From the NCBI GenBank assembly GCA_041652575.1, contig JBAZHC010000013.1:40411-104410 (forward strand): a DNA stretch of 64,000 nt, in the 5' to 3' direction. The stretch comes from Phycisphaerae bacterium. GTDB lineage: Bacteria > Planctomycetota > Phycisphaerae > Sedimentisphaerales > UBA12454. Of this stretch, positions 35,741 to 44,445 are shown in pieces. Position numbers and translations under genes: made by a program. The notes below the pieces were generated by a model that saw only the letters and a program-made list of their open reading frames with translations, was not told the origin of the DNA and ran no database searches. Every line of letters begins with the position of its first letter. Position 1 is the first letter of the stretch.

Positions 35741-37753
35741 ATGAGAGACAGCAGTAATAAACCTTTGGTAACGACGCTGGGCGAGCGATGCAGGATATGC
35801 TATACCTGCGTAAGAGAATGTCCGGCCAAGGCAATCAGGATTGCAAACGGACAGGCGGAGGTTATTGCCGAAAGATGTATCGGATGCGGAAATTGCGTTC
35901 GGGTGTGCAGCCAGAAAGCCAAGCAGATTCTTGATTCAAAACAGAAGGTTTACGAACTGTTAAAATCTAACTCCAAAACGGCGGTGATACTGGCGCCGAG
36001 TTTTCCGGCGGAATTTGTCGAATTTAAATGTGAAGAGCTTGTAGGAATGATTCGCAGCCTCGGCTTTGATTATGTCAACGAGGTAGGTTTCGGAGCCGAC
36101 CTGATTGCGGATAGATATAACAAGCTGCTGGACGAAAGCGGACCGAACTGTAAATATATCGCTACGAGCTGTCCTGCGATTATAGCGTATGTTGAAAAAT
36201 ACCATCCCGATTTGGTTGGAAATCTGGCACCAATAGTTTCCCCGATGGTTGCGACGGCAAAAGTACTTCACCAGATATACGGTGAAGATTTAAGGGTAGT
36301 TTTTGTTGGGCCGTGCATTGCCAAAAAGGGAGAAATCACGAGCGTTAATATGGACAGCGAAGTAGATGCAAGCCTGACGTTTATTGAACTGCGGGAGATG
36401 CTCGAAGCGGAACTGGGCAGCGAAAAAGCACAAAACAGTATGTTTGATGAACCGCTTGCCGGCGTCGGCGCGATATTTCCAATCAGCAGAGGATTATTTC
36501 AGTCTGCCGGTATCGAGGAAGACCTTGTGAGCGGGAAAATTGTCGCGGTTGAAGGCGGCAACAGTTTTGTCGATGCCTTCAAGGAATTCGAAAGCGGAGA
36601 TATGAATGTTCGGCTACTGGAAGTGCTTGCGTGTAACGGCTGTATAATGGGGCCGGGCATTTCGAATAAAAAACCTCTGTTTAACAGGCGGGCATCTGTC
36701 AGCAGTTACGTTCAGGAGAAGATGAGTAATTTCGACAGGAAAAAATGGGAGAAAAATGTAAAGCGGTTTGAAAATCTCGACCTTTCGAGAAAATTTTCTG
36801 CTTATGACCAGCGGATTAAGCTGATACAGGAAGACGACCTTGAACATATTTTAGTGCGGATGGGCAAATACACAGCGGAGGATGAGCTTAATTGCGGAGC
36901 CTGCGGTTATAATACCTGCCGTGAGCACGCATTGGCGATATGGAAAGGACTGGCCGAAAGTGAAATGTGCCTGCCTTATTCGATTGAACAGCTCCACAAG
37001 ACCATCGAGGATTTGGCGAATTCCAATAATCAGCTTGCGAATACGCAGGAAGCGCTGATGCAGTCTGAAAAGCTTGCGAGTATGGGGCAGCTTGCCGCCG
37101 GTGTCGCCCATGAAATTAATAATCCGCTCGGCGTGGTTCTGATGTATGCGCATTTACTGCTGGAAAAATACCGTGACGATATACTGCTGAAAGACGATTT
37201 GCGTCTAATTGCCGAACAGGCCGACAGGTGCAAGAAAATTGTCGGCGGCCTGCTGAATTTCGCCAGGAAAAACAAGGCGATTCTGCAGCCTGCGGATATT
37301 TATGAAATTATCGATAAGTCCATACAGGCCGTGCCAAACGAAAAAGGCGTCGAAATCATGGTTGAAAATACGCTTGAAGACAGAATCGCCGAACTCGACA
37401 GTGAACAGATGAGCCAGGTTTTCAGTAATCTGGTTGCTAACGCGATTGCAGCGACGGGAAAAACAGGACTGATAACGATAACAATCGGCGGCGATAATAA
37501 AAATCTGAATATAAAGGTTATCGATTCCGGAACCGGTATTCCAAAAGAAAATATTTCCAAGATATTCGAGCCTTTCTTTACGACCAAACAGATAGGAGAT
37601 GGTACCGGGCTTGGACTTGCGGTCGCTTATGGCATCGTCAAAATGCACAGGGGCGATATAGAAGTCGAATCTAATGCCGACCCTAAAAAGGGTTCGACAG
37701 GAACAACCTTTACGGTTATTTTGCCGAGAAGAAAGACGAATGGTTTTCAATAA
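35741..37753 (+). CDS. Sensory [FeFe]-hydrogenase fused to histidine kinase
   Basis: A 670-residue soluble signalling protein. Two [4Fe-4S] motifs come first ('CRICYTCVRECP' near 17 and 'CIGCGNCVRVC' near 47). An [FeFe]-hydrogenase H-domain follows with the H-cluster ligands Cys144 ('TSCPAI'), Cys192 ('GPCIAKK') and Cys298 with Cys301 ('LACNGCIMGPG'). Next is a further cluster domain ('CGACGYNTCREHA', near 385), a short coiled coil, then HisKA with His457 ('VAHEINNPLG') and an HATPase with 'DSGTGIP' and 'GTGLGLAVAYG'. The proton-relay Cys of catalytic enzymes is replaced by Pro in L1, as in known sensory (HydS-type) hydrogenases. It probably senses H2 or redox state and phosphorylates the receivers beside it. 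No PAS domain was recognised, unlike many relatives. Confidence 0.92.
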   Translation: MRDSSNKPLVTTLGERCRICYTCVRECPAKAIRIANGQAEVIAERCIGCGNCVRVCSQKAKQILDSKQKVYELLKSNSKTAVILAPSFPAEFVEFKCEELVGMIRSLGFDYVNEVGFGADLIADRYNKLLDESGPNCKYIATSCPAIIAYVEKYHPDLVGNLAPIVSPMVATAKVLHQIYGEDLRVVFVGPCIAKKGEITSVNMDSEVDASLTFIELREMLEAELGSEKAQNSMFDEPLAGVGAIFPISRGLFQSAGIEEDLVSGKIVAVEGGNSFVDAFKEFESGDMNVRLLEVLACNGCIMGPGISNKKPLFNRRASVSSYVQEKMSNFDRKKWEKNVKRFENLDLSRKFSAYDQRIKLIQEDDLEHILVRMGKYTAEDELNCGACGYNTCREHALAIWKGLAESEMCLPYSIEQLHKTIEDLANSNNQLANTQEALMQSEKLASMGQLAAGVAHEINNPLGVVLMYAHLLLEKYRDDILLKDDLRLIAEQADRCKKIVGGLLNFARKNKAILQPADIYEIIDKSIQAVPNEKGVEIMVENTLEDRIAELDSEQMSQVFSNLVANAIAATGKTGLITITIGGDNKNLNIKVIDSGTGIPKENISKIFEPFFTTKQIGDGTGLGLAVAYGIVKMHRGDIEVESNADPKKGSTGTTFTVILPRRKTNGFQ

Positions 37754-37774
37754 CAGGCTTTTAGGGGATTAATT

Positions 37775-38971
37775 GTGGAAGAATTATTTAAAGTTCTTGT
37801 TGTCGATGACGAAGCCGGGATGCGGTCGGGAGTAGCGAGGGTTTTGAATGATTACAGCATTAATTTGCCTGAAATAAAATCTGAAGTCAGATTTGAAGTG
37901 ATAGAAGCAGTGAGCGCTGAAAGCGGGCTGGAGATGATAGAATCACAGCATCCTGATATTCTGTTTCTTGACCATAAACTGCCCGGAATGAGCGGCCTTG
38001 AACTGCTGAGTAAAATCGCGGAAAAGAAAATTGATGTGTTGACCGTGATGATTACGGCTTACGCTTCGCTGGAAGCAGCGGTTGAGGCAACGAAGAACGG
38101 CGCATATGATTTTCTTGCCAAGCCTTTCTCTCCCGGGGAGCTTAAGCATATGATTCGCAAAGCCGCCGGCAGAATTATTTATAAACGTCAGGCTAAAAAT
38201 CTGTCTGAAGAAAAGAAAAGGGTTCGTTTCCAGTTTATTTCAGTACTTGCTCACGAGCTTAAGTCTCCGCTTGCGGCGATACAGGGTTATTTGAATATTG
38301 TCAATGACAGGGTTTTGGGCAATGAACTTGGCGCTTATGATAATGTGATTAACAGAAGCCTGATTCGGCTCGAAGGAATGAAAAAACTGATATTTGACCT
38401 GCTGGATATGACTCGGATTGAGTCTGAGCAGAAAAAGCGGGACTTTACTGATATTAATCTTTGTGAACTTGCCAAAAAGTCGGTTGAAACCTGTATTTTG
38501 ACCGCGAAAGAGCGGAACATCGCCGTTAATCTTGAGGTTAAGAATGATTTAACGATGAAGGGCGATGTTTTCGAGATTGAAATTATATTGAATAACCTGA
38601 TATCAAATGCGATTAAATACAATAACGATAGCGGGAAAGTTGACATCAACATAAGTACGAATAGAGAACGGATTGTTATAAAAGTCAGCGATACCGGCAT
38701 CGGGATGAAAGAAGAAGAAATAAACAAACTATTTAAGGACTTCGTGAGGATAAAGAACGAAAAAACAAGAAATATCCTCGGAAGCGGCCTTGGGCTTTCA
38801 ACCGTTAGAAAGCTTGCGGAACTATATAACGGGAAAGTAACAGTTGAAAGCGAATTTTCCAAAGGCAGCACTTTTACTGTCGAACTTTTGAGGGATTCGC
38901 AGGAATTTTTGAAAGAAGAAAATGAATCGTCAGGAAATAATATCCCGGTTAAAACAGAAAAACCATTCTGA
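37775..38971 (+). CDS. Receiver-histidine kinase hybrid
   Basis: A 398-residue protein with an N-terminal receiver domain (phosphoacceptor Asp66 in 'ILFLDHKLPGMSG') joined by a helix to HisKA (His160 in 'VLAHELKSPLAAIQG') and an HATPase domain ('VSDTGIGMKEEEINKLF', 'GSGLGLSTVRKLAE'). There is no membrane segment. The receiver could take phosphate from the hydrogenase-like kinase upstream and so tune its own kinase. It starts with GTG, 22 nt after that gene, and its end overlaps hydE by about 50 bases. Partner proteins are inferred from position only. Confidence 0.92.
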   Translation: MEELFKVLVVDDEAGMRSGVARVLNDYSINLPEIKSEVRFEVIEAVSAESGLEMIESQHPDILFLDHKLPGMSGLELLSKIAEKKIDVLTVMITAYASLEAAVEATKNGAYDFLAKPFSPGELKHMIRKAAGRIIYKRQAKNLSEEKKRVRFQFISVLAHELKSPLAAIQGYLNIVNDRVLGNELGAYDNVINRSLIRLEGMKKLIFDLLDMTRIESEQKKRDFTDINLCELAKKSVETCILTAKERNIAVNLEVKNDLTMKGDVFEIEIILNNLISNAIKYNNDSGKVDINISTNRERIVIKVSDTGIGMKEEEINKLFKDFVRIKNEKTRNILGSGLGLSTVRKLAELYNGKVTVESEFSKGSTFTVELLRDSQEFLKEENESSGNNIPVKTEKPF

Positions 38972-39983
38972 ACTTGGAAAGCTGTGGGATTTCGCCGACC
39001 GAATCCGAAAAGAAAATGTCGGCGAACAAATACATCTCAGGGGCCTGATTGAGTTTTCAAACATTTGCAGCAGGAAATGTCTCTATTGCGGCATAAACGC
39101 GGGCAACAGTAAATTACAGCGTTACCAGATGACTAAAGAAGAAATTCTCGAATGTGTCCAAGCAGCCTGTAAACTCGGATATGGAACGGTTGTTCTGCAA
39201 AGCGGTGAAAATAAAAGGCTGGATGTAAATTTTCTGGCGGACGTTATAAGAGAAATTAAGGAAACAACCGGCCTTGCGATTACTTTGAGCGTTGGCCAGT
39301 GGGACAGGGAAGTTTATAAACTGTGGAAGCAGGCGGGGGCCGACAGATTTCTTCTGAGATTCGAGACAAACGACGACGAATTGTATCGAAGGCTTCATCC
39401 TGACAGTAAAAATGGGGTAGAAGAACGATTCGAGGCGTTAAAATTACTAAAAGAGCTTGGTTATGAGGTCGGAAGCGGTGTAATGATTGGCCTGCCCGGC
39501 CAAAGCTATGAAAGCCTTGCGGACGATTTACTCGAATTCAAAGAACTCGACCTGGATATGATAGGTGTCGGGCCTTATATTAAACACGAGAATACTGAAC
39601 TTGACAGAAATATGCAGGCATTCCTGCTTGGTTCAGAAAATCAGGTGCCGGCAACTGAGGAAATGGGTTATAAAGTTTTCGCACTGGCCAGGATTTTGTG
39701 CCCGAAAGCAAATATACCGGCGACTACGGCACTGGCGACACTCAATCCTGAAAATGGTTATGAAAAGGCGCTTGCCTGCGGGTGCAATGTGGTTATGCCG
39801 AATATTACGCCGATAAAGTACAGGCAATTTTACAATTTATACGAAGGCAAAACCTGCCGGCAGCATTTAGATTTCGATATGGCTATAAAACAAAGAATCG
39901 AAAAAATCAGCCGAATGGCAGGGAGCGGAAAGGGAGTCTCGCTCAGATTTCTGGAAAGAACGGAAAGCGGGGCAAAAATATGA
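38922..39983 (+). CDS. hydE: [FeFe]-hydrogenase maturase HydE
   Basis: A 353-residue radical SAM enzyme. The cluster motif is Cys49-x3-Cys53-x2-Cys56 in 'CSRKCLYCGINAGN', preceded by 'IHLRGLIEFSN'. 'RFETNDDELYRRLHPD' and 'GSGVMIGLPGQSYESLADD' are further HydE/BioB-like marks. HydE works after HydG on the iron-cyanide-carbonyl intermediate in building the two-iron part of the H-cluster. The gene starts inside the end of the preceding kinase gene, and its stop overlaps the hydG start (ATGA), so expression is tightly coupled. Confidence 0.95.
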   Translation: MNRQEIISRLKQKNHSELGKLWDFADRIRKENVGEQIHLRGLIEFSNICSRKCLYCGINAGNSKLQRYQMTKEEILECVQAACKLGYGTVVLQSGENKRLDVNFLADVIREIKETTGLAITLSVGQWDREVYKLWKQAGADRFLLRFETNDDELYRRLHPDSKNGVEERFEALKLLKELGYEVGSGVMIGLPGQSYESLADDLLEFKELDLDMIGVGPYIKHENTELDRNMQAFLLGSENQVPATEEMGYKVFALARILCPKANIPATTALATLNPENGYEKALACGCNVVMPNITPIKYRQFYNLYEGKTCRQHLDFDMAIKQRIEKISRMAGSGKGVSLRFLERTESGAKI

Positions 39984-41395
39984 TAAAAGAAAAAACATTC
40001 AGCAGTACCGTAAAAGATTTCATCGATGATGATTATCTTCGCAGACTGATTGATGAGGCAAAACCGGATAAAGAAGCGGTCAGGGCAATTATAGCGAAAA
40101 GTCTCAACAAGCAGGCGCTGACAGTCGAGGAAACGGCGGTGCTTTTAGCTGCAGACAAAAAATTAACTGAAGAGATTTTTGCCGCGGCCCGGCAGTTAAA
40201 AAAAAATGTGTATGGAAACAGAATAGTCCTGTTCGCTCCTTTCTATATTGGCAATAAATGTATAAACGATTGCAAATATTGTGCTTTTCGGGTTTCCAAT
40301 AAAGAAGCAATCAGGCGTACACTCAGCAGCGAGGAAATAATTGAACAGGTTGAGGCCCTTGAAAATGCCGGTCATAAACGGCTGATACTGGTTTTCGGTG
40401 AGCACAAGGAATATGACGCGGATTTTATAGCTCAATGCGTGCGGAATGTTTACAGCGTTAAAGTCGGCAACGGCGAAATTCGCAGGGTCAATATAAATGC
40501 CGCTCCATTGGATATTGAAGGATATAAAAAGGTTAAAAAGGCCGGCATCGGAACGTATCAGATTTTTATGGAGACCTATCATCACGAAACTTATGAGCAA
40601 AACCATCCGGTAACAACCATGAAAGGTGATTATTTGTATCGGCTCGATGGTTTGAGCAGGGCGTTCGAGGCCGGCTGCGACGATGTCGGAATCGGTGCGC
40701 TGTTCGGGTTGTATGACTGGCGGTTTGAAGTTCTCGGTCTTGTCAGCCATTCTCTATTTTTGCAGAAAAGTTACGGAGTCGGGCCGCATACGATTAGTTT
40801 TCCGAGAGTTCAGCCTGCCGCGGGTGTGAACATCGACAAAAAATGGATGGTCAGCGATTATGAATTTACGAAACTTGTCGCGATATTGAGACTTGCGGTT
40901 CCATATACCGGCCTGATTTTGACGGCACGTGAAAGTCCGGCTTTGCGAAGGGAGATGATGGGCTTCGGCGTTTCGCAGATTGACGCGGGAAGCAGAATTG
41001 AGATTGGCGGATATACGGAATTCGGCGATGCGCAGGTTATGGAACGCGAACAGTTTGTGCTTGGCGATATTCGCAGCCTTGACGATGTGATGAAAGAACT
41101 TATTGAAGATGATTTTGTTCCGAGTTTCTGTACTTCCTGTTACAGGCTGGGACGTACGGGCGAGCATTTTATGGAGTTTGCGATACCCGGCTTTATAAAA
41201 AAATTCTGCCAGCCGAACGCGCTGACTACCCTTATGGAATATCTTGTCGATTACGCATCTGATGAAACAAAAGAGGCGGGCTTGAAACTTATTGAAGCCG
41301 AGCTTGATAAGATGAAAGATGAAAAAATAAAAGAGCAGGTCAAAGAACGGCTGCAAAAGATTAAACAAACCAACCAAAGGGATATGTATTTTTAA
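39980..41395 (+). CDS. hydG: [FeFe]-hydrogenase maturase HydG
   Basis: A 471-residue radical SAM tyrosine lyase. The SAM cluster motif is Cys94-x3-Cys98-x2-Cys101 ('KCINDCKYCAFR'). The C-terminal auxiliary cluster is bound by 'CTSCYRLGRTG' and a later Cys in 'KKFCQPNAL', as in known HydG. The enzyme splits tyrosine to yield the CO and CN ligands of the H-cluster. The true start is the ATG at 39980 that overlaps the hydE stop; an upstream in-frame ATG at 39782 lies deep in hydE and would add 66 residues with no relation to the family. Confidence 0.95.
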   Translation: MIKEKTFSSTVKDFIDDDYLRRLIDEAKPDKEAVRAIIAKSLNKQALTVEETAVLLAADKKLTEEIFAAARQLKKNVYGNRIVLFAPFYIGNKCINDCKYCAFRVSNKEAIRRTLSSEEIIEQVEALENAGHKRLILVFGEHKEYDADFIAQCVRNVYSVKVGNGEIRRVNINAAPLDIEGYKKVKKAGIGTYQIFMETYHHETYEQNHPVTTMKGDYLYRLDGLSRAFEAGCDDVGIGALFGLYDWRFEVLGLVSHSLFLQKSYGVGPHTISFPRVQPAAGVNIDKKWMVSDYEFTKLVAILRLAVPYTGLILTARESPALRREMMGFGVSQIDAGSRIEIGGYTEFGDAQVMEREQFVLGDIRSLDDVMKELIEDDFVPSFCTSCYRLGRTGEHFMEFAIPGFIKKFCQPNALTTLMEYLVDYASDETKEAGLKLIEAELDKMKDEKIKEQVKERLQKIKQTNQRDMYF

Positions 41396-41396
41396 A

Positions 41397-42806
41397 ATGA
41401 ATCTGCGCAAAGAAAAAGACCTTATAGGTGAAATGGAAATACCGGCCGATGCCCTATACGGTATTCATACGGCAAGGGCGATGGAGAATTTCCCGCTTGC
41501 GCTGCGGCCGGTGCATAAAAAGCTTATTTCAGCGTTTGGCGCAGTAAAACTTGCGTGCGCGAAAACCAATCACGAATTAAAAAGCTGGGATGATAAAAAA
41601 TATTCTGTAATTCAGCAGGCCTGTCTGGAAATGATTGCCGGCAAACTTGACGAGCATATAAAGGTCGATGCTCTTCAGGGCGGGGCGGGGACGAGCACGA
41701 ATATGAATGTTAACGAAGTGCTTGCGAATCGCGCTTTGGAAATTCTCGGTAAAAAGGCGGGCGATTACGATGTCATTTCGCCAATCGACGATATTAATCT
41801 TCATCAGTCAACTAACGATACTTATCCAACGGCTTTAAGAGTCGCGGCTCTGTGGGAGCTTACGGAGCTTGAGGGTGAAATTGTTGTTTTGCTCGAATCT
41901 TTTCAGCAAAAGGAAAAACAATTTGCCGATATTGTAAAACTTGGCAGGACACAGCTTCAGGATGCCGTTCTTACGACGCTTGGGCGGCAGATGAGCGCCT
42001 ATGCCGAGGCGATAGGACGCGACAGGTGGCGGATTTATAAATGCGGAGAACGTTTGCGGGTTGTAAATCTCGGCGGTACGGCTATTGGAACGGGGCTGGG
42101 TGCGCCGAGAAAATATATCTTTCGTGCCGTTGAACATCTCAAGGATATCGCGAAACTGCCGCTTTGCAGGGCGGAAAATCTTATTGAAGCGACGCAGAAT
42201 ACGGATGTGTTCGTTGAAGTCAGCGGAATTCTTAAAGCTCTCGCTTCGAATCTGCTAAAAATTTCAACTGATTTGCGAATTATTTCGAGCGGACCAGACG
42301 GCGGAATCGGTGAGATTGTTCTGCCGGCAAGGCAGGCGGGTTCTTCGATTATGCCGGGCAAAATAAATCCTGTTATCCCGGAGGCGGTTTCGCAGGCGGC
42401 GATTGCGGTTATGGCAAACGATTCAGCGATTACACAGGCCTGTTCAGCGGGTAATCTCGAATTAAATCAGTTTATGCCGCTTATTGCAGATGCAATGCTG
42501 ACGAATATACAATTATTGACGAATGCGTGCAGAATATTTGCCAAATTATGCATAAGCGGAATCGAGGCAAACGAAAAACGATGCAAACAAAACGTCGAGA
42601 CTTCGACGGCGATTATTACTGCGCTTGTTGAAAAAATCGGTTATAAAATGTCGCAGGAAATCGCAGCAGCCGCTAAAAATGAGAATAAAACTATTCGACA
42701 AATTGTTATTGAACGCGGAATTATAAGCGAGGAAGAATTTGACGGTTTAATTTCTCCGCAGAAAGTAACAATGCTCGGCAGTGCGGATACTACGGAGAAA
42801 AAATGA
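41397..42806 (+). CDS. aspA: Aspartate ammonia-lyase
   Basis: A 469-residue member of the fumarase/aspartase superfamily. It starts 'RKEKDLIGEMEIPADALYG' (about 3-21) as in AspA, carries 'GGAGTSTNMNVNEVLANRA' (about 97-115), 'HQSTNDTYPTALR' (about 137-149) and the mobile catalytic loop 'GSSIMPGKINPV' (about 317-328) with its Ser. It converts aspartate to fumarate and ammonia. It lies one base after hydG and overlaps hydF by four bases. This place in hyd maturase operons is seen in other bacteria; ammonia has been reported as a source of the bridging nitrogen of the H-cluster, so AspA may feed maturation. That role is inference; fumarate supply is an alternative. Confidence 0.92.
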   Translation: MNLRKEKDLIGEMEIPADALYGIHTARAMENFPLALRPVHKKLISAFGAVKLACAKTNHELKSWDDKKYSVIQQACLEMIAGKLDEHIKVDALQGGAGTSTNMNVNEVLANRALEILGKKAGDYDVISPIDDINLHQSTNDTYPTALRVAALWELTELEGEIVVLLESFQQKEKQFADIVKLGRTQLQDAVLTTLGRQMSAYAEAIGRDRWRIYKCGERLRVVNLGGTAIGTGLGAPRKYIFRAVEHLKDIAKLPLCRAENLIEATQNTDVFVEVSGILKALASNLLKISTDLRIISSGPDGGIGEIVLPARQAGSSIMPGKINPVIPEAVSQAAIAVMANDSAITQACSAGNLELNQFMPLIADAMLTNIQLLTNACRIFAKLCISGIEANEKRCKQNVETSTAIITALVEKIGYKMSQEIAAAAKNENKTIRQIVIERGIISEEEFDGLISPQKVTMLGSADTTEKK

Positions 42807-44035
42807 CCGGCACTCCGAAATCTCTGCGTTTACACATTGGCATATTCGGCAGGCGAAATGTTGGGAAGTCGTCGCTGCTGAACGCGATTACTCGTCAGCA
42901 GGTTTCGATTGTTTCGGAAGTCGCAGGCACGACGACAGACCCTGTGGAAAAGCCGATGGAGCTTTTGCCGATTGGGCCGGTGCTTTTTATCGATACGGCA
43001 GGAATCGACGATGCCGGGGCGCTTGGAGATTTGCGTATAAAGAAGACGAAACAGATTTTTGACCGGACAGAGCTTGGTGTAATTGTAAGCGATAACGGCA
43101 GGTGGGAGAATTTTGAACAGGGTATTTATGACGAGCTTTGCAGCAGAAAAACTCCTGTAATAGCTGTATTCAATAAGACTGATATTGCTCCATGCCGACA
43201 GGCTGCAATCGATAAGCTTAAATCAATGAATATTCCGATTGTGCAGACAACTGCGAATCAGCAAAAAGGCATAGTGGAATTTCGCCAGGCATTGATTAAT
43301 ACAGTGCCGGAAGATTTCATCAGTAATTCGACTATTATGGGCGACCTTGTCGGACCGGGGGGCTTGGCGGTTCTTGTTGTTCCGATAGATAAAGAGGCGC
43401 CGAAGGGCAGGCTGATTGCGCCGCAGGTTCAGTGCATACGCGATATACTTGAAATGGACGCTTATTGTGTGGTTGTGAAAGAACGCGAATTGTGCGATGT
43501 GCTGAAAAGGCTTGAGAACCAGAGGCCGAAAATCGTTGTTACGGATTCGCAGGCTTTTCTTAAAGTCGCAGGCGATACTCCGGACGATATTCCTCTTACT
43601 TCTTTTTCGATACTATTTGCCAGATTCAAAGGCGACCTGAATGAATTTGTCAACGGAGCTTTGGCAATCGAGAAATTGAAGCCTGATGATAAAATTCTTA
43701 TCACCGAGTCATGTTCGCATCATCCTATCGCGGAAGATATTGGAAGGGTCAAGATTCCGCGATGGCTGACGCAATATGTCGGCGGGAAACTGGCGTTCGA
43801 TATTTACCAGGGAAATGATTTTCCGGAAAATCTGGCAGATTATAAACTTGTTATACAATGCGGCGGGTGCATGACGAACAGAAGACAGGTGCTTTCGAGA
43901 ATAGAACATTGCCGAAAAGTAGGTGTTCCTGTGACAAATTATGGAGTTGCGATAGCGTATATACTTGGTATATTTGAGCGGGCACTTAGGCCTTTTGCCG
44001 GCAGTCTGGATTATTTTATGAGGAAAGGACAGTAG
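42803..44035 (+). CDS. hydF: [FeFe]-hydrogenase maturase HydF (GTPase)
   Basis: A 410-residue scaffold GTPase. The GTPase domain has G1 'GRRNVGKSSLLN' (about 12-23), G3 'DTAGIDD' (about 64-70) and G4 'NKTD' (near 115). The C-terminal cluster-binding domain has Cys304-x-His306 ('CSHHP') and Cys353-x2-Cys356 ('CGGC'), the HydF pattern CxHx46CxxC. HydF holds the assembled two-iron precursor and delivers it to HydA. It overlaps aspA by four bases (ATGA) and is followed two bases later by a receiver gene. Confidence 0.95.
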   Translation: MTGTPKSLRLHIGIFGRRNVGKSSLLNAITRQQVSIVSEVAGTTTDPVEKPMELLPIGPVLFIDTAGIDDAGALGDLRIKKTKQIFDRTELGVIVSDNGRWENFEQGIYDELCSRKTPVIAVFNKTDIAPCRQAAIDKLKSMNIPIVQTTANQQKGIVEFRQALINTVPEDFISNSTIMGDLVGPGGLAVLVVPIDKEAPKGRLIAPQVQCIRDILEMDAYCVVVKERELCDVLKRLENQRPKIVVTDSQAFLKVAGDTPDDIPLTSFSILFARFKGDLNEFVNGALAIEKLKPDDKILITESCSHHPIAEDIGRVKIPRWLTQYVGGKLAFDIYQGNDFPENLADYKLVIQCGGCMTNRRQVLSRIEHCRKVGVPVTNYGVAIAYILGIFERALRPFAGSLDYFMRKGQ

Positions 44036-44036
44036 T

Positions 44037-44411
44037 ATGGCGAAAAAAATCGTTATTCTTGCGATAGACGATGATTCTGATGTGCTCAACGCCCTGAGAA
44101 TTATTCTCGAAGCCAACGGTTTTGAGATGGTCGAGGCGTATTCTGCAGAGGAAGGATTGGCCAAATATAAGGAATCGAATCCCGATTTTATCCTGGTGGA
44201 TTTGATGATGGAAGAAGTCGACGCCGGGCTGAATTTCGTCAGGGAAATCCGCTGCTTAAATAACAAGGCTCCGGTTTATATGCTTTCGAGTGTAGGCGAT
44301 AATCTTAGTCAGACTACAAGCTATATTGAGCTGGGTCTGGATGGCGTTTTGCAAAAGCCTGTAAACAATGACACGCTTTTGAAAATAATTCGGACAAGAG
44401 TTAATTCCTGA
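44037..44411 (+). CDS. Second receiver-only response regulator
   Basis: A 124-residue CheY-like receiver: acidic pair in 'AIDDDSD' (about 9-15), phosphoacceptor Asp55 in 'ILVDLMME', Ser in 'MLSSVG' and Lys in 'LQKPVN'. Like the receiver after hydA it has no output domain. It begins two bases after hydF and closes the operon, so the unit holds three receiver domains and two kinases but no DNA-binding response regulator. Confidence 0.92.
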   Translation: MAKKIVILAIDDDSDVLNALRIILEANGFEMVEAYSAEEGLAKYKESNPDFILVDLMMEEVDAGLNFVREIRCLNNKAPVYMLSSVGDNLSQTTSYIELGLDGVLQKPVNNDTLLKIIRTRVNS

Positions 44412-44413
44412 TA

Positions 44414-44428
44414 TACTATTTTATAGTA
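44414..44428. terminator. AT-rich hairpin between convergent genes
   Basis: TACTAT-TTT-ATAGTA between the last receiver gene and the convergent GH28 gene, followed by an A/T stretch. It is a weak bidirectional terminator candidate. Confidence 0.35.
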
Positions 44429-44445
44429 AATTCAAAAAGGAGTAT

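Noticed and set aside
39782..39979. Longer N-terminus for HydG
   Set aside because: The extension lies in the hydE coding region and has no family similarity; the ATG overlapping the hydE stop gives the normal length.
41397..42806. Fumarase class II
   Set aside because: N-terminal 'GEMEIPADALYG' and 'GSSIMPGKINP' with the overall pattern fit AspA better, though the families share the loop; a fumarase assignment is less likely.
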